DNA of 50,455 nucleotides from Candidatus Staskawiczbacteria bacterium RIFCSPHIGHO2_02_FULL_42_22 (GCA_001820175.1 MHOT01000001.1:1-50455); one strand, 5' to 3'. Shown: positions 24,997 through 33,214, counted from the first letter of the stretch. Notes: a model not told the origin generated them from the letters alone. Made by a program: numbers and translations.

Positions 24997-26010
24997 CGCT
25001 TTTAGTAAATTCGTAACAATTTTCACCAACTTATCTTTTTCTTTCATATCACTGACGGCGATGAGTAGTGAAAGAGCGGTCAGCGCGTTGTCATTGATCT
25101 TTTTTTCTCCTGATTCTTTATAAAGATAGTTATTTTTATCAAGAAAATATACAAATAAAAATGAACCAATGCGTTTGTTGCCATCGATGAACGGATGATC
25201 TTTAATGATAAAATATAATAAGTTAGCTGCTTTTTCTTCAATGCTTGGGTATAGTTCCTTGCCTCCGAATGTTTGGCGGATATTTCCCAATATTCCCATT
25301 ACTTTGTCGGCTGATTCGGTGCCAAAAAACTCGCTGGCCTCGCCTTTATTTAGTAGTTCTTTTTTAATTTCAGTGATTACGTTTTTAACTGATGCATGTT
25401 CCAAAGTAAATTTTGCCTTACCGTTTTTTGACGCTACTACTTTATCTTTGTCGTATTGCTCCAGCAAGGTTAGGGTTTTGGAGTAGTCAGATAATAAATG
25501 CAATATTTCTTTTTCCTGTCCTGCTAATAATTCATACCCTGATTTTTGTCGCAAAAAATCCACCGCACTTTGTAGTTCTCTAAATTTGTCCTGTGCTTCT
25601 AGGAGTCGTTTTTCGTTTACGGCGTAACCTTTCACTAAATAATTTTTTAAAGTATTGGTTGTCCATACACGGAACTGGGTTGCCTTTTTTGAGTTAACTC
25701 TATAGCCCACAGAAATAATGGCATCTAAATTATAAGAGATTGTTTTATACTTTTTTCCGTCAGCGGCAGTTATTTCCATTTTGGAAATAACTGATTTTTC
25801 AACTAACTCTTTTTCTTTAAATATATTTTTTAAATGTTTATTAACCGCTGGGACTTGCACATTAAAAAGCGTTGCAATTTGTAGTTGTGTAAGCCAAATA
25901 GTTTCTTTCTGCAACTTAATTTCAATTGCAGGCCCTTTGGCAGATTTATAAATAATAATATCCCCTTTACTCTGAGCAGGGCCGAAGGGTTTTTTAATTT
26001 CTTTTTCCAT
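24994..26010 (-). CDS. RhuM-Fic fusion protein
   Basis: A 338-residue protein with an N-terminal RhuM-like (virulence protein RhuM / Bro-N-like) module. It includes IWLTQLQIATLFNVQVPAVNKHLKNI and YNLDAIISVGYRVNSKKATQFR (residues about 34-115). A C-terminal Fic/DOC domain carries the motif HPFIDGNKR (about 276-284), whose histidine attacks and whose GNKR loop binds the phosphate chain of ATP or UTP. Fic enzymes AMPylate target proteins, often as toxins or stress regulators. No separate antitoxin gene is adjacent. The N-terminal PFGPAQSKG stretch resembles repeat-derived peptides. It is a single-gene unit. Confidence 0.88.
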   Translation of the reverse strand: MEKEIKKPFGPAQSKGDIIIYKSAKGPAIEIKLQKETIWLTQLQIATLFNVQVPAVNKHLKNIFKEKELVEKSVISKMEITAADGKKYKTISYNLDAIISVGYRVNSKKATQFRVWTTNTLKNYLVKGYAVNEKRLLEAQDKFRELQSAVDFLRQKSGYELLAGQEKEILHLLSDYSKTLTLLEQYDKDKVVASKNGKAKFTLEHASVKNVITEIKKELLNKGEASEFFGTESADKVMGILGNIRQTFGGKELYPSIEEKAANLLYFIIKDHPFIDGNKRIGSFLFVYFLDKNNYLYKESGEKKINDNALTALSLLIAVSDMKEKDKLVKIVTNLLKA

Positions 26011-26125
26011 AAATCCATAATATCAGAAAAAACGGAAATATAAAGTTATTTTCATACAAAAAAAGTCAGTAACAGAATTGTTGCAGACCTTGGTTTTAAT
26101 AAAGAGAAACATTGTTGTTATAAAT

Positions 26126-26159
26126 GAAAAAACTGCGCGACTTAACCAAGTCCGCAGTC
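26126..26159 (-). terminator. Terminator of the GC-rich 211-residue gene
   Basis: On the minus strand, CTGCG-GACT-tggtta-AGTC-GCGCAG is followed by TTTTTT, 40 to 70 bases past the stop. Confidence 0.8.
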
Positions 26160-26199
26160 ATGGTGAATTGTTCAAGCACAACTCACAAAGCTCTTTCGA

Positions 26200-26835
26200 T
26201 CACTGATCCTGCGAAGATGGAATGATCCGGTAACGCAAGGCGAAGAGGTCGAGGTCGGCTTCGTCGCCGGTGTCCATGGGGCCCATGACGGCCGTCTGGA
26301 GCTTCTCGACCGACGCGATGCGGTCTTTGCGTTCCAGTGACTTGAGGACATTTTCGTCCTTGTCACGGGCGATGGTCTTCCATGGTTTTCCGCCCCGAGA
26401 GACCTGGAGCGCCAGAGTCCCGTCCGCAGAAACAAGCTTGAAGTCTTCCTCGGTGGCCTGGTGAAGCGCAATCCTATTCCCACTACTAGCCTCGATCAGA
26501 TAAAAACCTTGCTTATCCTGATACGCGTGTGGCTCTGCAGTCATGTTGCCGGCGGCGAAGAGAGCAGCTGCTCCCATGAAGCTCCTGAAGTAGAGCAGGT
26601 TGTGGCCGCGGCCGAAGTAGAACTGCCCATCCTCGTCCACGAGAACGGTGGTGAAGGCACTCCATGCCCTCGCCAGCACGCGGAGAATGTTAGCGTGATT
26701 CTCCGGCCGTTCGCCCATGACATCCACGTTGTAGGCCCAGCCATCATCGACATTTCCATACCCGAGCCGAACATAGCCGATGGTCGGTTCTGCCGCGGCT
26801 AAGGCGGCGTTGAGAGTTTCGCGAATCATGGTCAT
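26200..26835 (-). CDS. GC-rich orphan protein, unknown function (211 aa)
   Basis: I do not recognise this protein. It is a soluble 211-residue sequence without signal peptide or membrane span. It mixes short strands and helices, for example TIGYVRLGYGNVDDGWAYNV, ILRVLARAWSAFTTVLVDEDG, FYFGRGHNLLYFRSFMGAAAL and an acidic DTGDEADLDLFALRYR end. The codon choice (GCC, GAC, CTG, CGC) and base composition are much GC-richer than all neighbours except the 35152 gene. It has a strong AGGAG ribosome-binding site before ATG 26835, a textbook promoter and its own terminator. Recent acquisition or a highly expressed stand-alone gene are both possible. Confidence 0.85.
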   Translation of the reverse strand: MTMIRETLNAALAAAEPTIGYVRLGYGNVDDGWAYNVDVMGERPENHANILRVLARAWSAFTTVLVDEDGQFYFGRGHNLLYFRSFMGAAALFAAGNMTAEPHAYQDKQGFYLIEASSGNRIALHQATEEDFKLVSADGTLALQVSRGGKPWKTIARDKDENVLKSLERKDRIASVEKLQTAVMGPMDTGDEADLDLFALRYRIIPSSQDQ

Positions 26836-26960
26836 TCTCCTGTTTGTCTAACGGCTCGAATAACCGTCCGGCTTTGGCGCGCCAACCGGCACACTTTTGC
26901 CTGATCTTTGAAAGCAGTACTACATTTCCTGTTTTCAGTTGTAAATGAGCGATGGTTAAT

Positions 26961-26989
26961 ACCATATCATGATAAATGCTATATGTCAA
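26961..26989 (-). promoter_or_regulatory. Promoter of the GC-rich 211-residue gene
   Basis: On the minus strand TTGACA (26984-26989), 17 bases and TATGGT (26961-26966). The leader of about 115 bases contains an inverted cggttattcgagccg hairpin and an AGGAG site. Confidence 0.75.
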
Positions 26990-27186
26990 TCGATGTGCTC
27001 GTTTGTGTAAGCCGGTACATCTAATTTACAAACTCATCATTTTTAGGTAGAGTTACCTTATGAAATAGTTATCAGTTAATAGTTTGAAGTTTTGGTTAAC
27101 GGGTTTCTAGTTAACTAAAAACTAAAAAACTTAAACTATGAGCTGCGCCCCGCAGGGCGCGGCGAAACCTAAAACTAAAAACCATA
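26990..27186. other. Gap ahead of secA with a word palindrome
   Basis: The 350-base gap between the orphan gene and secA holds the orphan promoter and leader, then a weak word palindrome. AGTTAATAGTTTGAAGTTTT and GGTTAAC units face AACTAAAAACTAAAAAACTT and AAACCTAAAACTAAAAACC units around a hairpin GCGCCCCGCAGGGCGC. No convincing secA promoter or small gene was seen. Confidence 0.55.
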
Positions 27187-29805
27187 ATGTCAATATTTAC
27201 TAAACTATTTGGCGATGCCAATCAAAAAAACATTAAAAATCTCCAGCCGATCATTGAAAAAATCGGGTCTTTTGATTTGGTAATGCAAGCGCTTTCCAGC
27301 GATCAATTAAAAGAAAAAACCAAGGAATTTAAGGGTCGGCTGGCTAAGGGTGAAACCTTAGATGATTTGCTGCCCGAGGCCTTTGCCCTGACCCGTGAAG
27401 CCGCGCGAAGAACGCTAAACCAGCGGCATTTTGATTCGCAGTTAATTGGCGGTATGGTATTGCACCAAGGAAAAGCAGCGGAAATGAGAACCGGCGAAGG
27501 TAAGACATTGTCGGCGACGCTGCCGGCCTACCTTAACGCCCTGGAAGGCCGCGGAGTGCATATTGTAACCGTAAACGAATATTTGGCCAAGCGAGACATG
27601 GTGTGGATGGGACAAATATACCATGCTCTTGGCATATCGGTTGGTTGTATTACAAATCAGGCCGGATATGTTTACGACGCCGATCATAAAAACCCCGGGC
27701 ATGGAATTTCCAATGACCAATTACCCTTGACCCACAGGGCATCCTCGCAGGTGCTTTCCAAATCCCGACAAGTCGAGGATCCTCGATCACAATCGGGACA
27801 AATTCCAAATTCGAATGATCCCGCCTTTGCTGAAGCTTCGGCGGGCAAGCAAAATTCAAATAATGATGAATTAGATAAAAAACGGGACTTGGTGGGCGGA
27901 TTTAAGGTTGTAGAGGATTTTTTAAGGCCTGCCAGTAAAAAAGAGGCCTATGATGCCGACATTACTTATGGCACCAATAATGAATTTGGTTTTGATTACC
28001 TGCGCGACAATATGGTGGTGAATTTGTCAGAGCAAGTGCAGCGTGGGCACCACTATGTCATTGTAGACGAGGTGGATTCGGTATTAATTGACGAGGCGCG
28101 AGTGCCGTTGATTATTTCGGGACAGGCGGAGGATGCCACCGAAAAATATTACCAGTTTGCCAAAGTGGTAGCGCGCTTGGAAAAAGAAACCGATTATGTG
28201 CTGGATGAAAAATTAAAAGCAGTGAATTTTACCGAAGAGGGGCAAAATAAAGTGGTAACACATTTGGGAGCTGATCCATGGCAAGATAACGACATTGCCA
28301 CCACCCACCAATTAGAAAGCGCCCTGAAAGCCAAAACATTATTTCTAAAAGACCGGGATTATGTTGTAAAAGGCCAGGAAGTCATGATTATTGACGAATT
28401 TACCGGACGCATGCTGCCCGGGCGGCGATGGTCGTCGGGCTTGCATCAAGCCGTCGAGGCAAAGGAGGGAGTACATATCCAGCCCGAGTCGGTTACACTG
28501 GCCACTATTACATTTCAAAATTATTTTCGGCAGTATAAAAAAATATCGGGTATGACCGGAACGGCGCTGACATCCGCCGAAGAATTAGATAAAGTGTATG
28601 GCTTGGATGTGGTGGTCGTTCCCACTAATAAAGAAATGGTGCGAAAGGACTTTTCCGACAAAATATTTAAAACCGAGGAAGGGAAATTTAAAGCGGTAAT
28701 TCGGGAAATTAAAGAGTTGCATCAAAAAGGCCAGCCGGTGCTCGTAGGCACTAGGTCTGTGGAGCGAAATGAATATTTAGGAAAGCTATTGGAAATGGAA
28801 GGCATACCCCATCAGGTGTTAAATGCCAAAAACCATGAACGGGAAGGGGAAATTATTGCCCAAGCCGGAAAGATGGGGGCGGTGACCATTGCCACCAACA
28901 TGGCCGGCCGCGGTGTGGATATTATACTTGGGGGAAACCCACCTGACCCAGAATCAGCAAAAAAAGTCCGCGAGCTTGGTGGCTTGTATGTGTTGGGAAC
29001 TGAACGCCACGATGCACGCCGCATTGATAACCAGCTGCGGGGCCGCGCCGGCCGACAGGGAGATCCGGGCGCCTCACAATTTTTTGTTTCATTGGAAGAT
29101 GATCTGATGCGTATTTTCGGCGGCGACCGGATAAAATCAATCATGACTGTCCTGAAAGTTCCCGACGATGAACCGATCCAGGCCGGTATGATTTCCAATG
29201 CTTTGGAATCGGCCCAGCAAAAAATTGAAGGGTTTAACTTTGATGCCCGTCACCACGTCTTAGAATATGATGATGTGATGAACAAACACCGGGAAATCGT
29301 ATACAAAAAAAGACATGCTTTTTTAGTAAATCCGGTATCGTCATTGCGAGGAGCCACAGCGACGCGGCAATCTACGGATGATTTTACAGAAGGCCTGGCA
29401 AAAAAAGAAAAGGACTTAGGGGAAGATCAATTTAGACAATTGGTAAAATTCGTGGGATTGAAAGTGATTGATACGCTGTGGCAGGACCATTTGTCTAACA
29501 TGGAGCACATGCGAGAGTCCGTAAAACTACGGGCGTACGGGGGCAAAGACCCGTTGGTAGAATATAAAAACGAAGGCCGGAGATTATTTACGCAAATGCT
29601 TGAGGAAATTGATGCAACGATTGGAAATAATATTTTAACCGCTCATTTGCACGCAAATGCGCCGCGGAACAACACGGAAATCCACGCAGAACAACACGGA
29701 AACGAAATCGGCCGGAATGACCAATGCCCTTGCGCTTCGGGCAAAAAGTGGAAGCGATGTGGGATGGTTAATAGTCCGGAACACCAGCAAAACATGGTGA
29801 AGTAA
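27187..29805 (+). CDS. secA: Protein translocase ATPase SecA with repeat-derived inserts and a shortened wing region
   Basis: SecA, 872 residues, the ATPase motor that drives precursor proteins through SecYEG. Walker A GEGKT is at 103-107, the DEAD-type box VDEVDS near 293, and RGRAGRQGDPG marks the second helicase domain. A zinc SEC-C tail reads CPCASGKKWKRCG near the C-terminus. Two features are odd. Residues about 172-227, ahead of the conserved KEAYDADITYGTN, are a low-information insert carrying repeat DNA. Near 718-730 the words SSLRGATATRQS come from half an E-type repeat, and the helical wing segment between KKRHAFL and LKVIDTLWQDH is only about 50 residues instead of over 100. The frame is intact. 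Confidence 0.93.
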   Translation: MSIFTKLFGDANQKNIKNLQPIIEKIGSFDLVMQALSSDQLKEKTKEFKGRLAKGETLDDLLPEAFALTREAARRTLNQRHFDSQLIGGMVLHQGKAAEMRTGEGKTLSATLPAYLNALEGRGVHIVTVNEYLAKRDMVWMGQIYHALGISVGCITNQAGYVYDADHKNPGHGISNDQLPLTHRASSQVLSKSRQVEDPRSQSGQIPNSNDPAFAEASAGKQNSNNDELDKKRDLVGGFKVVEDFLRPASKKEAYDADITYGTNNEFGFDYLRDNMVVNLSEQVQRGHHYVIVDEVDSVLIDEARVPLIISGQAEDATEKYYQFAKVVARLEKETDYVLDEKLKAVNFTEEGQNKVVTHLGADPWQDNDIATTHQLESALKAKTLFLKDRDYVVKGQEVMIIDEFTGRMLPGRRWSSGLHQAVEAKEGVHIQPESVTLATITFQNYFRQYKKISGMTGTALTSAEELDKVYGLDVVVVPTNKEMVRKDFSDKIFKTEEGKFKAVIREIKELHQKGQPVLVGTRSVERNEYLGKLLEMEGIPHQVLNAKNHEREGEIIAQAGKMGAVTIATNMAGRGVDIILGGNPPDPESAKKVRELGGLYVLGTERHDARRIDNQLRGRAGRQGDPGASQFFVSLEDDLMRIFGGDRIKSIMTVLKVPDDEPIQAGMISNALESAQQKIEGFNFDARHHVLEYDDVMNKHREIVYKKRHAFLVNPVSSLRGATATRQSTDDFTEGLAKKEKDLGEDQFRQLVKFVGLKVIDTLWQDHLSNMEHMRESVKLRAYGGKDPLVEYKNEGRRLFTQMLEEIDATIGNNILTAHLHANAPRNNTEIHAEQHGNEIGRNDQCPCASGKKWKRCGMVNSPEHQQNMVK
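27700..27867. repeat. In-frame repeat insertion 1 in secA
   Basis: The stretch holds a hairpin at 27763-27798 (TCCCGAC..CGAGGATCCTCG..GTCGGGA-like, shared with E2). A second hairpin at 27820-27845 (CCCGCC..GGCGGG) encodes DPAFAEASAGK. It separates KNPG from DELDKKRDLVGGF, which are normally close together in SecA. Total length is a multiple of three. Confidence 0.75.
29339..29373. repeat. In-frame repeat insertion 2 in secA (half an E element)
   Basis: CGTCATTGCGAGGAGCCACA followed by GCGACGCGGCAATCT matches the left half of the dispersed E family base for base over most of its length. It is translated as SSLRGATATRQS at the place where the helical wing of SecA should be. Confidence 0.85.
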
Positions 29806-29807
29806 AC

Positions 29808-30167
29808 ATGAAAATTAATACCGTTAAAAAAATATATGCGGTTTGGGTGTATGTCAAAGACCTTGCAGAATCTAGAAAATTCTACGAAGATGTGATTGGC
29901 CTGAAGTTTAAACTTCAAGATGGTGATTGGATTGAATTTGATTTAGGCCAGACGTCATTTGGCCTGCTGCAGAGGCGTAAAGGCGATTCTTTCGAATCGC
30001 AAAAAACTCGAGTTATGTTTGAGGTCGGTAACATTGAAGCGGCAGAAAATATCCTTAGGGATTATGGGATAAAAATAATAGGGGATTTAAGAAGCGAATC
30101 GTACGGGAAATTACTTACATTTGAGGATATTAATGGGCATTGGTTAGAATTCTTTGAACCCACATGA
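29808..30167 (+). CDS. VOC (glyoxalase/bleomycin-resistance) superfamily protein
   Basis: A 119-residue single-domain vicinal oxygen chelate protein. The two beta-alpha-beta-beta-beta modules start with VWVYVKDLAESRKFYEDVIGL and KTRVMFEVGNIEAAENIL and end with LLTFEDINGHWLEFFEP, where the terminal glutamate is a usual metal ligand. Members include glyoxalase I, dioxygenases and antibiotic-binding proteins, and the substrate cannot be told from sequence. It begins two bases after secA stops and its own stop overlaps the MazG-like gene by four bases, so it is co-transcribed downstream of secA. Confidence 0.85.
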   Translation: MKINTVKKIYAVWVYVKDLAESRKFYEDVIGLKFKLQDGDWIEFDLGQTSFGLLQRRKGDSFESQKTRVMFEVGNIEAAENILRDYGIKIIGDLRSESYGKLLTFEDINGHWLEFFEPT

Positions 30168-30547
30168 AAGAGTTAGAAAAGAAAATTCATCAATTTTTAA
30201 AAGTAAGAAAATGGGATAATTTGCGTCCTTCCGATTTGGCAAAATCCATTATGATTGAGGGGGCTGAATTATTAGAATTATTTCAATGGGAAAATCTTTT
30301 GCTTAAAGACGTGAAGAAGAATGAAGAAAAACTGAAAGAAATTAAAAAAGAGCTTGCCGACGTGTTAATTTATGCCATTCAAATGTCAGTATTATTAGGG
30401 TTTGATACTCAAAAAATTATTTACGATAAAATTGCCCATGTTGATAAAAAATATCCGGCTGCCGTGGTAAAAAATAGGTTCCGCGACGCAAAAAGCAATA
30501 GTAATTATTGGCGCATAAAAAAAGAATACAGAAAGAAGGGTTTATAA
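30164..30547 (+). CDS. MazG-like / dCTPase-type nucleotide pyrophosphohydrolase
   Basis: A 127-residue all-alpha NTP pyrophosphatase of the MazG/RS21-C6 group, which hydrolyses (d)NTPs to monophosphates and cleans the nucleotide pool. The metal-binding EXXE patterns are visible in IMIEGAELLELFQW (about 28-41) and ELADVLIYAIQM (about 64-75), followed by KIAHVDKKYP. Translational overlap with the VOC gene places it in the secA transcript. A damaged-nucleotide role would fit the MTH1-like Nudix gene two kilobases on. Confidence 0.87.
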   Translation: MKELEKKIHQFLKVRKWDNLRPSDLAKSIMIEGAELLELFQWENLLLKDVKKNEEKLKEIKKELADVLIYAIQMSVLLGFDTQKIIYDKIAHVDKKYPAAVVKNRFRDAKSNSNYWRIKKEYRKKGL

Positions 30548-30570
30548 ACATAACTCAATTTTATCGCAAG

Positions 30571-30687
30571 CAATAAAATTCGCAGATTCACGCAGATGTC
30601 ACGCAGATCAACGCAGATTACGAACGTATCGTATCCGCGAAAATCCGTGTACTAATCCGCGTATATCTGCGGATTTTACGAAGTAAA
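30571..30687. repeat. Word palindrome W-K (CGCAGAT words)
   Basis: AAAATTCGCAGATTCACGCAGAT with further CGCAGAT words on the left faces ATCCGCG and ATCTGCGGATTTTACG on the right. It reaches to one base before ATG 30688, so it could hide or expose the ribosome-binding site. Confidence 0.7.
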
Positions 30688-31131
30688 ATGACAGAAAATA
30701 ATATTAGGGAATTAATTAAAGAAGTGTTGGGAAAAGGATATTTGATGAGTTTGGGTACAATAGACGATGGTGGAGTTTGGGTTTGCGACGTCATATTTAT
30801 TTTTGACGATCAGTTGAATATTTTTTGGATGTCGGACCCAAATACGCGGCATTCAAAAGCAATTTTGCAAAATAAAAAAGTTGCCGGAACGATTACGGTG
30901 AATTTGCCGGGGGAATATAATTTGGGAATTCAATTTGAGGGCCGGGCAGAAAAAATTGAAGGCGCGCGATTTGATTTGGCAAAAAAGCATTACGCAAAAC
31001 GCCGAAAATCAGAACCGAAAGAGGTCGACGATGTTTTAGATGGTGATTCTTGGTATCGGCTAATTCCAGCAAAAATAGAATTAATTCACGAAAAGTTGTT
31101 CGGTTTTAATAAGCAAAAATTCCAGTTATGA
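30688..31131 (+). CDS. Pyridoxamine 5'-phosphate oxidase-like flavin-binding protein
   Basis: A 147-residue split-barrel protein of the PNPOx-like family. The early strand GYLMSLGTIDDGGVWVCDV, then FWMSDPNTRHSKAILQNKKV and VAGTITV, are the segments that line the flavin pocket in this group. Members oxidise pyridoxine phosphates, reduce F420 or haem-linked substrates, or act in general stress (GSP26-like), so the function is open. The stop overlaps the CAP gene by ATGA. Confidence 0.83.
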   Translation: MTENNIRELIKEVLGKGYLMSLGTIDDGGVWVCDVIFIFDDQLNIFWMSDPNTRHSKAILQNKKVAGTITVNLPGEYNLGIQFEGRAEKIEGARFDLAKKHYAKRRKSEPKEVDDVLDGDSWYRLIPAKIELIHEKLFGFNKQKFQL

Positions 31132-32006
31132 AAAAAATAGTTTACATACCCATATTATTGTTGTTACTGGCAGGCCTTCGGTCTGGATTTTATTTTAAGG
31201 GCGCTGTTTTGGATTTTTATAATAACGCTGCAAAGAATTTGGAACACATTCAGCAGGGTGATTTTGGCATAATCGTCAGCATGGCTACAAAAAATATTTT
31301 CACTCCGCCGCCGCTGAATATTGGCGGACAAGAAAATAATGCTGTTTTTGTAAAGGCAAATATTATTGCCCAAACCAATATTCAAAGGTTTAACAATGGA
31401 AATTTTCCGCCACTTATGGAAAATGCAAAACTAAGTGCCGCCGCCCGCGCCAAAGCCGAAGATATGTTTAAAAACCAGTATTTTGAGCACATTTCGCCTT
31501 CGGGAGTTGATCCGGGTACCCTGGTAAAAAGTTTTGGGTATGAATACATTGTGTCAGGCGAAAACTTAATTTTGGGAAATTTTGCTGATGAGAAAGAGTT
31601 GGTGCAGGCCTGGATGGACTCACCGGGGCACCGCGCCAATATATTACACAACCGTTTTACGGAAATTGGGGTGGCGGTGGTAAAGGGCATCTACCAGGGT
31701 CGCAGTGCTTGGATCTCAGTGCAAGAATTCGGTCTGCCGCTTTCGGTCTGTCCCGAGCCGCCTGTTAGCGCAAAGCAGAAGATTGAAAATAATAAAATTA
31801 CCCTGACCGAGCTTGAGGCCCAAATTAATACGAAGCGCCAAGAAATTAATAACACTAACCCGCGTTCGTCCCAATACAATGCGAAGGTGGATGAGTACAA
31901 TAATTTGGTGGCTCAATATAACCAATTGGCGAATTCAACTAAAGATTTGATTGTAAATTATAATAGTCAAATTAACGCGTTTAATGAGTGCGTAGTGGGA
32001 AATTAA
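31128..32006 (+). CDS. Membrane-anchored CAP/SCP-domain protein with C-terminal coiled coil
   Basis: A 292-residue exported protein. Residues 4-20 form a hydrophobic signal anchor. A CAP (YkwD/PR-1) domain spans about 80-200: IQRFNNGNFPPLMENAKLSAAA, YFEHISPSG with the conserved histidine, GENLILG, and the diagnostic SPGHRANILHNRFTEIGVAV. The tail from about 220 has heptad-rich KQKIENNKITLTELEAQINT and YNNLVAQYNQLANSTKDL, a probable coiled coil. Bacterial CAP proteins are extracellular, and some bind or cut cell-wall or protein targets. It overlaps the PNPOx-like gene start by four bases. Confidence 0.88.
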   Translation: MKKIVYIPILLLLLAGLRSGFYFKGAVLDFYNNAAKNLEHIQQGDFGIIVSMATKNIFTPPPLNIGGQENNAVFVKANIIAQTNIQRFNNGNFPPLMENAKLSAAARAKAEDMFKNQYFEHISPSGVDPGTLVKSFGYEYIVSGENLILGNFADEKELVQAWMDSPGHRANILHNRFTEIGVAVVKGIYQGRSAWISVQEFGLPLSVCPEPPVSAKQKIENNKITLTELEAQINTKRQEINNTNPRSSQYNAKVDEYNNLVAQYNQLANSTKDLIVNYNSQINAFNECVVGN

Positions 32007-32011
32007 GCGAA

Positions 32012-32122
32012 ATCCCAATGACTAATTCCCAATGACCAATCAAATCCCAATTACCTAATAATCAAACCGTTTTAGAATTTAGGGTTCGGAATTTATTTGG
32101 GATTTGGAGTTTGGGATTTCAG
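32012..32122. repeat. Word palindrome W-M (AAATCCCAAT words)
   Basis: CGAAATCCCAATGAC, AATTCCCAATGACC and AAATCCCAATTACC on the left are mirrored by GGAATTTATTTGGGATTTGG and TTTGGGATTTCAG on the right. Confidence 0.75.
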
Positions 32123-32127
32123 ATGTA

Positions 32128-32557
32128 GTGGAACACGTTGCTATTACGAAAAAGAACTGGGGATTTATTGAAAAGATTTTGGATGGGTCAAAAACCATTG
32201 AGTCGCGCTGGTATCTTGCAAAGCGCCCACCTTGGAATAACATTAAAAATGGGGGATACTGTGTATTTTAAAAATTCGGGCGAAAAAGTTTCAGTAAAGG
32301 CCCAAGTTAAAAAACTATGGCAATTTATTTGTTTAAAGCCCGATGTTAAAAAGATTTTAAATAAATACGGGAAAGATATTGGCATGGAGAAAAAAGATGC
32401 GGCGGAATTTGCACGCAAATTCCGCGACAAAAAATATTGCATTTTAATTTTTTTGACTCAGGCCAAAAAAATTAAGCCATTTGAAATTAACAAAAAAGGT
32501 TTTGGTGCCATGGCTTCCTGGATTACCGTTGAAAAAATTAAAAATATAGCTGTATGA
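32128..32557 (+). pseudogene. ASCH-domain-like gene with a +1 frameshift at a G5 run
   Basis: Reading from GTG 32128 gives VEHVAITKKNWGFIEKILDG, then GSKTIESRWYLAKRPPW and NNIKNG, the typical start of an ASCH/PUA-like RNA-binding domain. The frame then hits a stop at about 32272. Removing one base from GGGGG (32251-32255) restores DTVYFKNSGEKVSVKAQVKK and continues to the stop at 32557. The 3' part alone is open from 32138, but its N-terminus is out of family frame. The break may be a real mutation, a sequencing or assembly error in a homopolymer, or programmed slippage. The stop overlaps the MTH1-like gene start by ATGA. Confidence 0.75.
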
Positions 32558-33009
32558 AAAAAATATTAACTCTGCTGATAATTCAAAAAGAAGATAAGAT
32601 ATTATTGGGTTTAAAAAAACACGGGTTTGGCATGGGAAAATGGAATGGGTTTGGGGGAAAGGTAAATAAAGGTGAAACTATTGAAGATGCGGCACAGCGG
32701 GAATTACTGGAAGAATCGGGTTTGGTCGTCCAATCCATGGAAAAAATCGGGGTGTTGAATTTTGTTTGGCAGGGAAATCCGGAAATTTGGGAAGTGAATA
32801 TTTTTAAGGCCCATGAATTTATTGGTCAGCCGCAAGAAACAGAGGAGATGAGGCCCCGATGGTTTTTATTGAAAGATATTCCGTTTGAGGCCATGTGGCC
32901 AGATGACAAACACTGGCTTCCGTTATTTCTGGAAAATAAAAAATTTAAAGGGATATTTTTGTTTAACCAAAGCAATGTGATAGAAAGTTACAACCTGTAT
33001 GAAAGTTAG
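32554..33009 (+). CDS. MTH1-like Nudix hydrolase (oxidised purine nucleotide diphosphatase)
   Basis: A 151-residue Nudix enzyme with a complete catalytic box from G34 (GGKVNKGETIEDAAQREL, then LEESGL). The flanks HGFGMGKWNGFGGKV, EEMRPRWFLLKDIPFEAMWPDDKHW and PLFLENKKFKG are strikingly like human MTH1 rather than E. coli MutT. MTH1 hydrolyses 8-oxo-dGTP and 2-OH-dATP; the WPDD residues are the base-recognition aspartates in MTH1, which supports that specificity here. It is coupled to the ASCH gene upstream, and its last codons overlap a gene remnant at 32999. Confidence 0.93.
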   Translation: MKKILTLLIIQKEDKILLGLKKHGFGMGKWNGFGGKVNKGETIEDAAQRELLEESGLVVQSMEKIGVLNFVWQGNPEIWEVNIFKAHEFIGQPQETEEMRPRWFLLKDIPFEAMWPDDKHWLPLFLENKKFKGIFLFNQSNVIESYNLYES

Positions 33010-33214
33010 CGCTATTACAACCAGGATTTTTTTACCCCCAAAAGATGATCTGCTTTCTTTTATAAAAGAAAGTTTTTTAATTGTAAAACTGAAAGAAAAA
33101 TCAGTTATAGTAGTTAATCAACGAATAACGAATTCTGTTGCGAATTTACGAAGCACCTGCGGGGAGTCCCTGCGGGTCCAGCGAAAATTAGTATTTCGAT
33201 TCGTTATTCGTTGA
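32999..33214 (+). pseudogene. N-terminal remnant resembling F420-0:gamma-glutamyl ligase (CofE-like)
   Basis: The first 40 or so codons read MKVSAITTRIFLPPKDDLL, FIKESFLIVKLKEKSVIVV, which resembles the N-terminus of CofE-like glutamate ligases. After that the frame runs into palindrome W-F (33117-33215) and ends there. The rest of the gene is missing, so this is a truncated relic whose 3' part was replaced by, or deleted with, the palindrome. The CofE assignment rests on a short stretch and is tentative. Confidence 0.55.
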
